A DNA stretch of 64,000 bases from Capnocytophaga ochracea DSM 7271 (GCF_000023285.1 NC_013162.1:1404501-1468500); one strand, 5' to 3'; positions 25,805 through 35,139 are shown, numbered from the stretch's first letter. The notes: generated from the letters alone by a model not told the origin. Translations and numbers: made by a program.

Positions 25805-27577
25805 ATGACTTTTTTAAAAACTCTCTTAGCCACTATCCTCGGATTCTTTATTTCTATGGGGATATGTTTTATTCTTTTCCTCATCTTCATCTCTGTGATG
25901 ATAAGCTCAGTGGTAGGTGGTGCCAAAGGTGAAGAAGTGAGTGTGAAGGACAATTCTGTACTCGAACTTTCTTTTGAAGAACCATTAGTAGACTACGGCG
26001 AACGCATAACCTTTAAGGATTTCGACTATACCTCTGAATCCTATAACGGACTTAATGCAACTCTCAAAGCTATTGAGAACGCCAAAACCGACAAGCGTAT
26101 CAAAGGTATTTACCTCAAAAGTACGGGTAACATCGGCGGATTAGCTTTCGCTCAAGAACTTCGTAAAGCTTTGGAGGATTTTAAGACTTCTGGCAAATTC
26201 GTCTTAGCTTATAGCGATGAAATTTCCCAACTCGATTACTATCTCCAAACCGTAGCCGATAAGGTGTATATTAGTCAGCTCGGAAGTGTTGCGCTCCGGG
26301 GTCTCTCTTCTGAAGTCCTTTTCTTCAAAGGGCTCCAAGAAAAAAGCGGTGTGCAAATGGAAGTGATTCGCCACGGCAAATACAAAAGCGCTGTAGAACC
26401 TTTCTTAGACAATAAGATGAGCGATAACAACCGCAAGCAACTCACCGAATTACTCTCTGCTATGTGGAACGTCATCGTTACCGATATCGCTAAAAGTCGT
26501 AATATTCCCGTAGAAAAACTCAATGAAATAGCTACCAATGTAGGTGGACGCACAGCACAGTTAGCTAAAAACAACGGACTCATAGACGGTATTCTTTTCC
26601 GCGATGAATTCGAGCAAATCATCTGTGATAAAACCGGTAGTAAAAGTATCGATAAGGTTGATTTTATCAATATTGAAGATTATGCCGAAGCCGTAGTAGG
26701 CAAAGCAACGGGCAAGCACTCCAAAAATAAGATAGCTGTTATCTATGCCGATGGTGAGATTATGCAAGGCGAAGGACGCGCTGAAATCGTAGGTAATGAA
26801 ACCATTATCCGTGCCTTGCGCAAAGCCTCTGATAATAAAGATATAAAAGCTATTGTGCTTCGTATCAATTCCCCTGGTGGCGATGCCTTAGCCTCTGAAT
26901 TGATGCACCGAGAAATCGAAGTTACTAAAAAGAAGAAAAAGGTATATGTCTCTATGGGCAACTATGCCGCTTCTGGTGGCTATTATATTGCGTGCAATGC
27001 TAACCGCATTTTTGCAGAAGCAGGTACTATCACCGGTTCTATTGGGGTATTCGGCGTAATTCCTAATGTAAATGCCTTAGCTACCAACTGGGGTATAAAT
27101 GCCGAAACCGTAAGCACTCACCCCAACGCTCAGTTTTATAGTGTATTCCAAAAACCTACTGAACAATTCAAAAAAGAAATGACCGAATCTATTGAGCAAG
27201 TATATACTGTATTTTTAGATCGTGTAGCCAAAGGGCGTGGTAAAACGGTTGCCCAAATAGACTCCATTGCACAAGGAAGAGTATGGAGCGGTAAAGAAGC
27301 CCTTGCTAATGGTTTGGTAGACGAAATCGGCTCGCTAAACGATGCTATTGCCTACGCTGCTAAAGACAACGGACTCAAAGAATATCGCACCGTTTCTTAC
27401 CCTACTTTCGAAATGGACTTTAAAGCAATGTTCCGCCGTTTTGGAGCGAATCTGAGAGGTGAGAACTTGCGCAATGAGATGGGTGTAGAAGCTTATGAAG
27501 TCTATCAGCAGGTGAAACATATCGCTCAGCAACGTGGAGTGCAAGCCCATTTAGAATACGATGTGAAACTGAAATAG
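25805..27577 (+). CDS. sppA: Signal peptide peptidase SppA, 67K type
   Basis: Membrane-bound Ser/Lys protease that degrades cleaved signal peptides. The 590 residues contain one N-terminal membrane helix (ILGFFISMGICFILFLIF) and two tandem ClpP-like domains. The catalytic Lys is K194 in HGKYKSAVEPF (N-terminal domain), and the nucleophile is S390 in NYAASGGYYIAC (C-terminal domain), the arrangement of the long, E. coli-type SppA. GSIGVFGVIPN and GRVWSGKEALANGLVDEIG are also typical. Confidence 0.95.
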   Translation: MTFLKTLLATILGFFISMGICFILFLIFISVMISSVVGGAKGEEVSVKDNSVLELSFEEPLVDYGERITFKDFDYTSESYNGLNATLKAIENAKTDKRIKGIYLKSTGNIGGLAFAQELRKALEDFKTSGKFVLAYSDEISQLDYYLQTVADKVYISQLGSVALRGLSSEVLFFKGLQEKSGVQMEVIRHGKYKSAVEPFLDNKMSDNNRKQLTELLSAMWNVIVTDIAKSRNIPVEKLNEIATNVGGRTAQLAKNNGLIDGILFRDEFEQIICDKTGSKSIDKVDFINIEDYAEAVVGKATGKHSKNKIAVIYADGEIMQGEGRAEIVGNETIIRALRKASDNKDIKAIVLRINSPGGDALASELMHREIEVTKKKKKVYVSMGNYAASGGYYIACNANRIFAEAGTITGSIGVFGVIPNVNALATNWGINAETVSTHPNAQFYSVFQKPTEQFKKEMTESIEQVYTVFLDRVAKGRGKTVAQIDSIAQGRVWSGKEALANGLVDEIGSLNDAIAYAAKDNGLKEYRTVSYPTFEMDFKAMFRRFGANLRGENLRNEMGVEAYEVYQQVKHIAQQRGVQAHLEYDVKLK

Positions 27578-27671
27578 TTATAAAAATTAACACAATATTA
27601 ACACCTAAAAACTTGCTTAGTTCATTTTAAAGAAGTACATTTGTACAGTGAAATTCTAAATAGATGAAGTT

Positions 27672-27869
27672 ATGAAACGAGCTACGTTTGAATATACCAC
27701 AATGATTTTATCGAAAGTGAGTTTCGACCCTAACCTATTTTGTAAGGAACTTAAAAAAGCTATTGACAGGTTATTACCTTATGAAATAGAAGAATTGAAA
27801 GTTTGGTTAGATGACTACACCAAAAATAAGCCCGAACTGATGCAGTGTATGGTGCTTATGGATAAATGA
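27672..27869 (+). CDS. Small hypothetical protein
   Basis: A 65-residue soluble protein (MKRATFEYTTMILSKVSFD, then LFCKELKKAIDRLLPYEIEE), probably helical. A -7 box TACATTTG lies at 27636-27643 with TTG at 27613-27615, and a good terminator follows within 5 bp of the stop. Both support a real monocistronic gene. No function can be assigned. Confidence 0.68.
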   Translation: MKRATFEYTTMILSKVSFDPNLFCKELKKAIDRLLPYEIEELKVWLDDYTKNKPELMQCMVLMDK

Positions 27870-27873
27870 TAAC

Positions 27874-27904
27874 AAAAGCTGCCTACTCTCGTAGGCAGCT
27901 TTTT
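27874..27904 (+). terminator. Terminator after small gene 27672
   Basis: A 13-bp stem (AAAAGCTGCCTAC / GTAGGCAGCTTTT) with TCTC loop and T-rich tail. Confidence 0.85.
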
Positions 27905-27929
27905 CTTACTTCTTATCTCTTACCTAAAA

Positions 27930-28733
27930 ATGAACATCACCAGTACTCAAAACCCCCTAATAAAGAAAATAGTTCTCCTCAGCGAGAAATCACGCGAGCG
28001 TAAAAAAGAAGGAATATGTGTAGTAGAAGGTGCGCGCGAGATACGCTTAGCCCTTGAAGGAGGCTACACTCTCGAAACATTGCTATATCAGCCTGAGATT
28101 TTTGCAGAAGAACACTTGCTAAAACTTCTTAGCCATACAGCTCAAAGAGTAAATCCTATCGCTATTAGCAAAGAAGTATACCAAAAGATTAGTTATCGCA
28201 GTTCTACTGAGGGGGTTATTGCCTTAATACAGACTAAAAAGCACAGTTTAGACACGCTAGCTTTTGTAACCGACTCTCCTTTGTTATTGGTAGCTGAAGC
28301 TCCTGAAAAACCAGGGAATATAGGGGCTCTCCTTCGCACTGCCGATGCTGCTAATATAGACGCTGTGATTATTGCCAATCCTAAAACTGACCTCTACAAC
28401 CCTAATATTATACGTTCGAGCGTAGGTTGTGTGTTTACTGTTCCTATTGCAACGGGGAGCACTACTGAAGTGATTGATTTTCTCAAAGCCAAAGGTATCA
28501 ATAGCTATTGCGCTGCTCTTACTGCCTTTAAACCTTATTACGAAGTATCGTTTGAGGAAGCCAGTGCTATCGTAGTAGGTACGGAAGACCAAGGTCTTAC
28601 AGAGGAATGGCTTACTCATAGCACTCAGAACATTATTATCCCGATGGAAGGTGTAATCGACTCTATGAATGTATCAGTTGCTGCTGCGGTACTTATTTTT
28701 GAAGCGAAAAGACAAAGGGTAAATCTTAATTAA
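27930..28733 (+). CDS. SpoU/TrmH-family RNA 2'-O-methyltransferase
   Basis: S-adenosylmethionine-dependent ribose methyltransferase of 267 residues with a SPOUT knot. It has an N-terminal substrate-binding domain (ITSTQNPLIKKIVLLSEKSR, VVEGAREIRLALEG). SpoU motifs follow: EKPGNIGALLRTADAA (motif 1), VVGTEDQGLTEEWL (motif 2), IIIPMEGVIDSMNVSVAAAV (motif 3). The RNA target (rRNA or tRNA) is not evident. It is followed by a bidirectional hairpin. Confidence 0.93.
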   Translation: MNITSTQNPLIKKIVLLSEKSRERKKEGICVVEGAREIRLALEGGYTLETLLYQPEIFAEEHLLKLLSHTAQRVNPIAISKEVYQKISYRSSTEGVIALIQTKKHSLDTLAFVTDSPLLLVAEAPEKPGNIGALLRTADAANIDAVIIANPKTDLYNPNIIRSSVGCVFTVPIATGSTTEVIDFLKAKGINSYCAALTAFKPYYEVSFEEASAIVVGTEDQGLTEEWLTHSTQNIIIPMEGVIDSMNVSVAAAVLIFEAKRQRVNLN

Positions 28734-28757
28734 TAAAATATTTATAGAGAACAAAGA

Positions 28758-28783
28758 GCTCCACTTAGCAAGCTAAGTGGAGC
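28758..28783. terminator. Bidirectional terminator between RNA methyltransferase gene and cysH
   Basis: A 12-bp stem (GCTCCACTTAGC and complement) with an AA loop, T-rich on the plus-strand exit, between convergent genes. Confidence 0.78.
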
Positions 28784-28792
28784 CCTTTATTA

Positions 28793-29497
28793 TTATTTGT
28801 GTTCGTGTAGTCCGCATTCTTTTTTACTATTGCTTTCCCACCACCAACGACCTGCGCGAAAATCTTCACCCTCTTTGATAGCACGAGTACAAGGGGCACA
28901 GCCTATGCTCACAAAACCTTTGTCGTGTAACACATTATAAGGAATGTTATGTGCCTTGATAAAGGCTTTGGTATCTTCAAACGTCCAATGGAGGATAGGG
29001 CTGTATTTAAAGAGCTGGTAAGTATCGTCCCATTCGAGTATAGGGAGGTCTTTACGAGCATTACTTTGGTCGGCACGTAAACCTGTTACCCATACTTTCT
29101 TGCCTTTTAGTGCTCGGCTAAGGGGTTCTACTTTGCGTATATGACAGCACTCTTTGCGCAGCTCTACTGAGCGATAAAAAGACAAAGGGCCATTTTTGTG
29201 TACATATTCTTCTATATCGTGTGTTTTGGGATAATAAGGCAAAATATGTGTATTGTAGCGTTGCTCAGTGCTTTCCCAAACTGAGTAAGTTTCGTTGAAC
29301 AAGCGACCGGTATCTAAAGTGAAAATACTGATAGGAATTTGGTTTGCGAGAATGAGGTGAGTAATAGCTTGGTCTTCTAACCCAAAGCTGGTTGAAAAAA
29401 CTATCTCATTAGGAAATTGTTCAGCTAAAGAAGCGAGACCTTCTACTTCTGTTTTTTGTAAGAGAGCGTTATGTAATGTTGTTAATCGTTCTTTCAT
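28793..29497 (-). CDS. cysH: Phosphoadenylyl-/adenylyl-sulfate reductase
   Basis: Reduces activated sulfate to sulfite in assimilation. Starting MKERLTTLHNALLQ at 29497 gives 234 residues; an in-frame ATG at 29518 would overlap the preceding gene. PP-loop segment VFSTSFGLEDQAI, then RKECCHIRKVEPL, VTGLRADQS, and the C-terminal GCAPCTRAI and ECGLHEHK. The CC...CxxC pattern fits the iron-sulfur APS-reducing subgroup, so the substrate is more likely APS than PAPS. Other sulfate-assimilation genes are not adjacent. Confidence 0.92.
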   Translation of the reverse strand: MKERLTTLHNALLQKTEVEGLASLAEQFPNEIVFSTSFGLEDQAITHLILANQIPISIFTLDTGRLFNETYSVWESTEQRYNTHILPYYPKTHDIEEYVHKNGPLSFYRSVELRKECCHIRKVEPLSRALKGKKVWVTGLRADQSNARKDLPILEWDDTYQLFKYSPILHWTFEDTKAFIKAHNIPYNVLHDKGFVSIGCAPCTRAIKEGEDFRAGRWWWESNSKKECGLHEHK

Positions 29498-29501
29498 AGT
29501 G

Positions 29502-30305
29502 TTATTTATTGTCAGCAAAAGTGAGATAAGGCATAATTTCTTTTATAGGAACTTTCACTTCAAAAGGCGTATCTACATAAGGAGCTATCTCAAAAGGTTC
29601 ATAGAACAAAATGAGAGCATCGGCTGCTACGCCCATTTGGTTAGGAAGACGAAAGATTCCATTTTCAAAATCAAACTTTTTATCATCTAAAGGAGTGATG
29701 GTGGCGTTTTGTTGTGCTTTCTCAAAATAACGTTTGGCTATTTGGGTTACTTTTTCTTCATCGGTAAAGAGGTTTTCATTGGTAATTACTTCGCCATTAT
29801 CTAATGCAAAGTGAGTGAAAACTTTGGTTTGTATAGGTTGTGCTTCACCGGTAAAAGCATAACGGTTGGACACTAAAGAAAGCATCTTGCTATTTTGCCA
29901 CATAATGCTATCAGTAGCGATAAACTCGAAAGCAGGGAGCTCAGGGAAATGTTCGTGAAGCTTATAGTAATCTTTTGTAAGGCTATCTAAAGCTTTTTCT
30001 ATACTGATACCTTCCACTTGTAGAGAGTCGTCGTTGGAAAGGAGAAAATTGGAGAGTTGTAGCTCTATTTCTTGATTGAAATTCTTAGCAAACTCGCTAT
30101 TACCGTTGCAATATAGATAGTTTAGGCTTACAGAGAAACAGTTATCTTCGCAATTCTCATCGCTACGTTCTATAGTTTTCTCTTCAAAGCTGATTTTTTG
30201 AGTACGGGTATAGTGACGGTAAATGCAGTAACCGCAGTAACCGATTATTATAATGAATATAAGACCTAAAATAAGGCTTAATTTTTTTATATTGTTTTTT
30301 TTCAT
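29502..30305 (-). CDS. RsiV/DUF3298-like membrane-anchored protein
   Basis: A 267-residue protein with one N-terminal membrane segment (LSLILGLIFIIIIGYCGYCIY) and an extracytoplasmic region with DUF4163/DUF3298-like sequence (ALDNGEVITNENLFTDEEKV; LILFYEPFEIAPYVDTPFEV). The related RsiV of Bacillus is an anti-sigma factor that binds lysozyme, but no sigma factor gene adjoins here, so that role should not be transferred. It lies 4 bp upstream of the cysH start. Confidence 0.8.
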   Translation of the reverse strand: MKKNNIKKLSLILGLIFIIIIGYCGYCIYRHYTRTQKISFEEKTIERSDENCEDNCFSVSLNYLYCNGNSEFAKNFNQEIELQLSNFLLSNDDSLQVEGISIEKALDSLTKDYYKLHEHFPELPAFEFIATDSIMWQNSKMLSLVSNRYAFTGEAQPIQTKVFTHFALDNGEVITNENLFTDEEKVTQIAKRYFEKAQQNATITPLDDKKFDFENGIFRLPNQMGVAADALILFYEPFEIAPYVDTPFEVKVPIKEIMPYLTFADNK

Positions 30306-30380
30306 TTTTTTAAAACCTTTGTCTGTAAAATTTCAACTTTACCAAAGTTTGGGGCGCAATTAATCATTTACAATTAATCA

Positions 30381-31031
30381 CTAACCATTGACATAAATAT
30401 TTCGGCATACCATTGCTGATAGGTTGATTTGTTTGTCGTTTACCAGTAGAGTCATAGAGTCGTCGAAGGGTTCTTTGCTGAGTACTTCTATTTCGTCGCC
30501 AAGAGCTATATTCATTTTGTTGAGGTAAACGAGAAATTCCTTAGAGGTGTTCTTTACCGCTGCACATATACCTTTATCGCCTTGTTTGAGCTCGCTTAAT
30601 AGGGTTTGAATAGTGGTGGTAAAAACGCCTTCTTTGTTAGGAATCGGGTCGCCGTGGGGGTCTTTTTTAGGAAAATCGAGGAAAGCATCGAGGCGCTCTA
30701 TAAGTTTTTCTGACTGTATATGTTCTAACTCTTCGGCTATTTCGTGCACTTCGTCCCAAGAGAAATTGAGTTTTTCGACTAAGAATACTTCCCAAAGACG
30801 ATGTTTGCGAATGATAGCAATAGCTTTTTGCGTACCTTTTTTAGTGAGTGTTACCCCTTGATATTTTACATAGTTGATGAGTCCCTTATCGGCTAACCTT
30901 TTAAGCATATCGGTTACTGATGAAGCTTTGGTATTCATCACTTCGGCAATAGCATTGGTATTCACCTCTTCTTTCTTTTCGTTATAAAGGTGAAAGATAG
31001 CTTTCAAGTGGTTTTCTTCAGATAAGGTCAT
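30381..31031 (-). CDS. DtxR/MntR-family metal-dependent transcriptional regulator
   Basis: A 216-residue repressor-type protein. An N-terminal winged helix (MTLSEENHLKAIFHLYNEKK, ASSVTDMLKRLADKGLI, YQGVTLTKKG) is followed by the dimerisation/metal-binding domain (HRLWEVFLVEKLNFSWDEVH, EELEH, FPKKDPHGDPIP) and a C-terminal FeoA/SH3-like domain (GDEIEVLSKEPF). It senses Mn2+ or Fe2+ in the family; metal and targets are unknown here. It lies 57 bp after the thioesterase gene on the same strand. Confidence 0.93.
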   Translation of the reverse strand: MTLSEENHLKAIFHLYNEKKEEVNTNAIAEVMNTKASSVTDMLKRLADKGLINYVKYQGVTLTKKGTQKAIAIIRKHRLWEVFLVEKLNFSWDEVHEIAEELEHIQSEKLIERLDAFLDFPKKDPHGDPIPNKEGVFTTTIQTLLSELKQGDKGICAAVKNTSKEFLVYLNKMNIALGDEIEVLSKEPFDDSMTLLVNDKQINLSAMVCRNIYVNG

Positions 31032-31088
31032 TTTGCTTTGTTTTTAAGAGAAAAACCGCCTTTTACAGCGGTTCTATTACTAAATGCA

Positions 31089-31616
31089 TCAGCTATTTTC
31101 TAATTCAGTAAAGAGAGCTTTTAGCTCGGTAGCGTCGTGCGGACTGAGTTTACCTGCAAGCACAAGACTCAGTTGGCGACGTTGTAGGGCACCGTCGTAA
31201 CGTTCTTTTTCGAGCTGGGTTTCTGGTTCTATCTCAGGTACTTTTACGGGGCGACCGTTTTCGTCTACCGCTACGAAAGAGTAAATCGCCTCGGTAGCTT
31301 TGGTACGTTCGCCATAGATATTTTCCATCCACACATCGATATATACTTCCATAGAAGTAGAGAAAGCGCGAGAGATGGCGGCTTCGACCGTTACGATGCT
31401 TCCTATGCGTATGCTGTGAGTAAAAGCCACGTGGTTTACTGATACGGTAACGGTTAAACGTCCAGAGTGGCGTTGTGAGGCAATACTAGCAGCTCTATCC
31501 ATACGGGCGAGGAGTTCACCCCCAAACAGAGCGTTGAGGTGATTGGTTTCGCCTGGGAGTACGAGGTCGGTGAGTATAGTACGTGAGTCAGAAGGTTTTT
31601 TCTTGAGTTTCATCAT
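31089..31616 (-). CDS. Acyl-CoA thioesterase (hotdog fold)
   Basis: Hydrolyses acyl-CoA to free acid and CoA in the cytoplasm. The 175-residue hotdog-domain protein of the YciA/BACH-like group has LPGETNHLNALFGGELLARMD (N-terminal part with catalytic Asn/Asp region), HIRIGS-like segment THSIRIGSIVTVEA, and TKATEAIYSFVAVDENGRPV. The start lies 4 bp after the HU/SPOR gene, so the two are probably one transcript. Confidence 0.88.
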   Translation of the reverse strand: MMKLKKKPSDSRTILTDLVLPGETNHLNALFGGELLARMDRAASIASQRHSGRLTVTVSVNHVAFTHSIRIGSIVTVEAAISRAFSTSMEVYIDVWMENIYGERTKATEAIYSFVAVDENGRPVKVPEIEPETQLEKERYDGALQRRQLSLVLAGKLSPHDATELKALFTELENS

Positions 31617-31620
31617 TATT

Positions 31621-32991
31621 TTAGGGTTGAGTTAGTATCCAGCCACCGTCGAGTTTTTTCTCTTCTTTAGAGTTTTGCACTTCTTTTTGTTGTAGTTTAG
31701 CTTCGTCCATAGAATCGAAACCGCCATAACTTACTTGGTACAAACCTCTGGCGTTCATTCCTAATACGAAAGCGTTTTTATACCCTAACTTTTGAAGTTG
31801 TTTCACTCGGGTTTCTGCGTTTTTCTCGTCTTTAAAAGCCCCTGCAATCACTTGATATTTTTTAGCTGACATTGCCGAATTTGTACGTACAGGGGTAGAG
31901 GCTACACCTGAGGTATTGGTTTGAGCGGGCTTAGGTGTTGTAGTGGTTTGTGCAGGTTTGGGCGCAGTGCTAGTTTGCGCTGGCTTAGGCGTAGCAGTAG
32001 CTTGTACAGGCGTATTAGCGGGCTTGGTTGTCGCTACCGTAGTGGCAGCTTGATTAGTGGACTGAGTAGGTTTTTGTTCAGGCTTTACTTGCTCAGGTTT
32101 TACTTGTTCGGGCTTTTTAGCCTTTACTTTTTCTACTTGCAAAGGAATAGCAGGGATAGTAATAGGCGGGGTGAACACGGCTGCTTCGCTGAGTTTTTGG
32201 TTAAGACGCTCTTGTACTAAGCTGTCAGTAATTGCAAACTGTTGTTCGTTATTGCCATCGTTTACTACTCTTTCGCCGAAGAGCAGGTAAGCTCCATAAG
32301 CCAAAAAGGCTAAGCCTACTGAGGCTACTGCTGTATATTTTACATACGGCATTATTTTAGCAGGTTTCTTTTCCTTAGCTGGCGGTGGGGTAGTCCCTCT
32401 GTGGGTTTTAGGAGTATTGGTTACCACAGGAGCTGTAACTTGGCTCACAGGACTTTCAGTAGGAGTTACTACGGCATCTTCTTCTTCTGGGGGAAGGTTA
32501 GGAATGCCGGTATCGGTACTTGAATGGTCGAGTGTAGGACGGATTTGATTTTCTTCTATTTTCAAATCGGAGGCGGTTACTTCGTGAGGTACGAAAGGCG
32601 CCATACCGAAAGAATCGGTAAGGAAATTCACGTCGTCAGCGGGTTCGAAAGAGATACGACCTTCGCCGACTAACCTAAGAGTCCCGATTTTTTCGAGATT
32701 TAAGGTTTGGTCTTGTTTTAAGATGCGTTTCCACCCTTCGACAGCTAAGTTTACGTAATCTTCTACCAAGTTATATTCGATGCCTGTTTGTTCGGATATA
32801 TACTTGATGAGCAAGCCGTCGTTAGAAGTGAGGCTTGCGTTGAAACTGAGCTCTCGTTTAGGAGGGTCGAACGTTTTGTCTTCAGCCATTTGGGCTGATT
32901 TCCTATTAGATATAAATGCTCCAAACTTAGGGATAATCACGCATTGGTGTTTGTAGAGCAATTCTTCGATGTATACATTTAGGTCTTTCAT
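31621..32991 (-). CDS. HU-like/SPOR-domain membrane protein
   Basis: A 456-residue protein with a Bacteroidota CCDC81-like HU domain at the N-terminus (YIEELLYKHQCVIIPKFGAF, EDYVNLAVEGWKRIL), one membrane helix (YTAVASVGLAFLAYGAYLLF, about 226-245), a long Pro/Lys/Thr-rich low-complexity linker with KPEQV and PKPAQT repeats, and a C-terminal SPOR domain (KYQVIAGAFKDEKNAETRV; YQVSYGGFDSMDEA) that binds denuded peptidoglycan. It probably acts at the division site. The linker repeats could vary in length. The -7 box is at 33042-33049. Confidence 0.88.
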   Translation of the reverse strand: MKDLNVYIEELLYKHQCVIIPKFGAFISNRKSAQMAEDKTFDPPKRELSFNASLTSNDGLLIKYISEQTGIEYNLVEDYVNLAVEGWKRILKQDQTLNLEKIGTLRLVGEGRISFEPADDVNFLTDSFGMAPFVPHEVTASDLKIEENQIRPTLDHSSTDTGIPNLPPEEEDAVVTPTESPVSQVTAPVVTNTPKTHRGTTPPPAKEKKPAKIMPYVKYTAVASVGLAFLAYGAYLLFGERVVNDGNNEQQFAITDSLVQERLNQKLSEAAVFTPPITIPAIPLQVEKVKAKKPEQVKPEQVKPEQKPTQSTNQAATTVATTKPANTPVQATATPKPAQTSTAPKPAQTTTTPKPAQTNTSGVASTPVRTNSAMSAKKYQVIAGAFKDEKNAETRVKQLQKLGYKNAFVLGMNARGLYQVSYGGFDSMDEAKLQQKEVQNSKEEKKLDGGWILTQP

Positions 32992-33041
32992 AATTCCGAT
33001 ATTTTAAGTTATTAAAATGATGGATTTGCCTTTTGAAACAA

Positions 33042-33049
33042 CAAAGGTA
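33042..33049 (-). promoter_or_regulatory. -7 box TACCTTTG for the HU/SPOR operon
   Basis: The minus strand reads TACCTTTG 51 bp upstream of the start at 32991. Confidence 0.5.
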
Positions 33050-33089
33050 CGATATTTTTTTATACCGACCAAGTTTTTTGATAAAAAAG

Positions 33090-33161
33090 TGGTCTTGCCA
33101 AGAATCGAACTTGGATCAAAAGTTTAGGAAACTTCTATTCTATCCGTTGAACTACAAGACC
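33090..33161 (-). tRNA. tRNA-Arg (anticodon CCT)
   Basis: A 72-nt cloverleaf on the minus strand: acceptor GGTCTTG/CAAGACC, D-arm GTTCAACGGATAGAAT, anticodon loop TTCCTAA with CCT, T-arm CAAGTTCGATTCTTG. A -7 box TACCTTTG lies upstream (33178-33185). Confidence 0.93.
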
Positions 33162-33321
33162 TGTAATTAATTTTTTGCAAAGGTACGACTTTTTTTGAAA
33201 CTACGAAAAAATGTGATGAAAGATGAGAAAATTAAGAAATTAGAAAATTAGCAAATGAGGAAATTAACAGATTAGTAAATGGAGTAAATGTCAATAATAC
33301 CACTAATCAACTTTGCCAAAG

Positions 33322-33352
33322 GTGCGAGTCGCACAGGCAGTCGTAGCACGAC
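33322..33352. repeat. Mini-hairpin pair (18-bp units) next to copy C
   Basis: GTGCG-AGT-CGCAC at 33322-33334 and GTCGT-AGC-ACGAC at 33340-33352 are joined by AGGCA, with 18-bp period. The same arrangement occurs at 46081-46111 and, with three units, at 60450-60498. Confidence 0.85.
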
Positions 33353-33360
33353 AGGCTATT

Positions 33361-33676
33361 AACTTTAACAAAGTTTGAGATGAAAAAGCGATGTGTTGAT
33401 ACTGTTAGGAGTATTCGGAAGGAAACGGAGAAGTTCGGAAGAGGGTTGAGAAAGGTTTTGGTAAAAAAAGGCAGTGAGGAGGGTGGGGTTAGCTTATAGA
33501 GAGCTTATAGGAAGCTTATACGAATCTTGGACGATTGGTATAGAAAGGGTGTATAAAAAGTTGATTAATAGTGTGATACAACAAGGCTAAAAATGTTAAA
33601 AACGGGGTTTCGAGGCGAAAGAAAGAGAATCCTCACCCTGTTCCTCTCCCAAGGAGAGGGGGAGTGTAGTGATGGG
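33361..33676 (+). repeat. Divergent-gap repeat, copy C
   Basis: Opposite orientation to copies A and B. The core AGCTTATAGAG-AGCTTATAGGA-AGCTTATACGA-ATCTTGGACGA is around 33493-33536, then the conserved AACGGGGTTTCGAGGCGAAA near 33601. It lies between the tRNA-Arg/HU-SPOR genes (minus) and the TerC gene (plus). The flanks of this 705-bp gap are AT-rich low-complexity sequence. Confidence 0.85.
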
Positions 33677-33866
33677 AAAGAGGATTAATAAATTAGAAAA
33701 TTTAGAAATTAGCAAATTTGTTGGAGGAGTTTAGGGGGAGTGTGGCGATGGGAAACTTTTCTTATAATTAACGTATAATTGAATAAGAATTTTATTATTT
33801 TGGGCTTTGGGTTGTATTCATATTCAATTTTTGATTTATCTTTGCGTTTTAAAAACTAAGAATAAA

Positions 33867-34709
33867 ATGGATTTTCTTTTTACTGCTGATGCCCTTGTGG
33901 CGCTTATTACTCTTACGTTTCTCGAAATTGTATTGGGGATTGATAACGTGATATTTATCTCTATCGTTACGGGTAAACTGCCCGAACATCAACGTAAGCG
34001 CGCTACACGCTTAGGGCTTTTTTTGGCGATGTTTTTGCGCATTGCTCTTTTATTGGGTATTTCGTTTCTGATTAGGTTGAAAGACCCGCTTATCAGCCTT
34101 GACTGGGGGTGGTTTTCAGCTCATTTTAACGGGCAGGCTCTCATACTGCTTGCGGGGGGTATCTTCCTGCTCTATAAATCGACTAAGGAAATTCACGCGA
34201 AAGTGAATCATATAGAACACGTTACACAATCGGATAACCCTAAGGGGCGACAACACGCTTCTTTCGGGGGAACTATTGTACAAATACTGTTGATAGACCT
34301 TATTTTCTCGATGGATAGTATTCTTACGGCGGTGGGAATGACCAGCGGGCTGACAGGGGCGATTTATATAATGATTACAGCGGTAGTGCTTTCGGTGGGC
34401 ATAATGATGCTTTTTGCAAACCCTGTGGGCAACTTTGTAAACCGCAATCCTTCGATTCAGATATTGGCACTTTCGTTCTTGATACTCATTGGTTTTATGC
34501 TTATTACTGAGAGTATGCACCTATCGGAAGCAGTATTGGCAGGGCAAACGGTGGGCGCTGTGCCTAAGGGATACTTGTACTTTGCGATAGCGTTTTCGTT
34601 AGGGGTAGAGTTTCTGAATATGAGAATGAGGAAGGCTTCACCTCCAGCCTCTCTCCCAAGTACAGGGGAGCAAAGTGAAAAAGAGGGAGAAAAAATGATG
34701 AATGATTAG
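33867..34709 (+). CDS. TerC family integral membrane protein
   Basis: Inner-membrane protein of 280 residues. The start at 33867 follows a TATCTTTG box at 33837-33844, which excludes the longer frame. Family features: LVALITLTFLEIVLGIDNVI with the conserved Glu/Asp pair in helix 1, and LIDLIFSMDSILTAVGM in a later helix. Seven to nine hydrophobic segments are visible. TerC proteins are linked to manganese export or metal loading during secretion; exact role here is unknown. The C-terminal 25 residues are polar (SLPSTGEQSEKEGEK). Confidence 0.9.
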   Translation: MDFLFTADALVALITLTFLEIVLGIDNVIFISIVTGKLPEHQRKRATRLGLFLAMFLRIALLLGISFLIRLKDPLISLDWGWFSAHFNGQALILLAGGIFLLYKSTKEIHAKVNHIEHVTQSDNPKGRQHASFGGTIVQILLIDLIFSMDSILTAVGMTSGLTGAIYIMITAVVLSVGIMMLFANPVGNFVNRNPSIQILALSFLILIGFMLITESMHLSEAVLAGQTVGAVPKGYLYFAIAFSLGVEFLNMRMRKASPPASLPSTGEQSEKEGEKMMND

Positions 34710-34758
34710 TGATTAATGGTTAATGATTAATGGTTAATGATTAATGGTTAGTGATTAA
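34703..34758 (+). repeat. 14-bp tandem repeat
   Basis: About three and a half units of GATTAATGGTTAAT, directly after the TerC stop codon. The 684-bp interval to 35394 otherwise holds only a doubtful 74-codon frame (34915) and AT-rich sequence. Confidence 0.85.
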
Positions 34759-34914
34759 GGCAAATGAAGGAAATTAGTGATAAGAGGAAGTATAGCTTAG
34801 GTTATAGAAATTCGATAAAAAATAAGCAAAAATAAAGGCTTTGTCTTTTTAGAGTCAAACAAAAAATAGATTGTAAATGAATTTTGATAGACTATAAGTA
34901 AAAAGCGTGGCAGT

Positions 34915-35139
34915 TTGAGAAAAAAGGCGATTTGTATTTACTTGGAAGAAGGCACAAAAGGACTTATAAAAGCTATTCATAAAACAAAGGACTTCTTCAG
35001 CATCGTCTTTGGAGTGTTAGAAGACTTGCCCGCAGAGGAAACACTTCCTACCTTTTTAGAAATTGCCCAAACTCTCTCTGCCAAAAGCACCGATGAGCAG
35101 GAGGCTTTTGTGAAAAAAATATGCCTATTTGCTTTGTAA
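34915..35139 (+). CDS. Doubtful small ORF or gene fragment
   Basis: A 74-codon frame with a TTG start, no upstream ATG in frame before a stop at 34888, and a sequence that looks like a genuine protein piece (LEEGTKGLIKAIHKTKDF; LEDLPAEETLPTFLEIAQTL). No promoter is visible. It may be the C-terminal remnant of a lost gene; I recognise no family. Confidence 0.35.
   Translation: MRKKAICIYLEEGTKGLIKAIHKTKDFFSIVFGVLEDLPAEETLPTFLEIAQTLSAKSTDEQEAFVKKICLFAL

Noticed and set aside
28193-28619. Antisense ORFs opposite the RNA methyltransferase gene
   Set aside because: Shadow frames without motifs; the plus-strand gene has all SpoU motifs.
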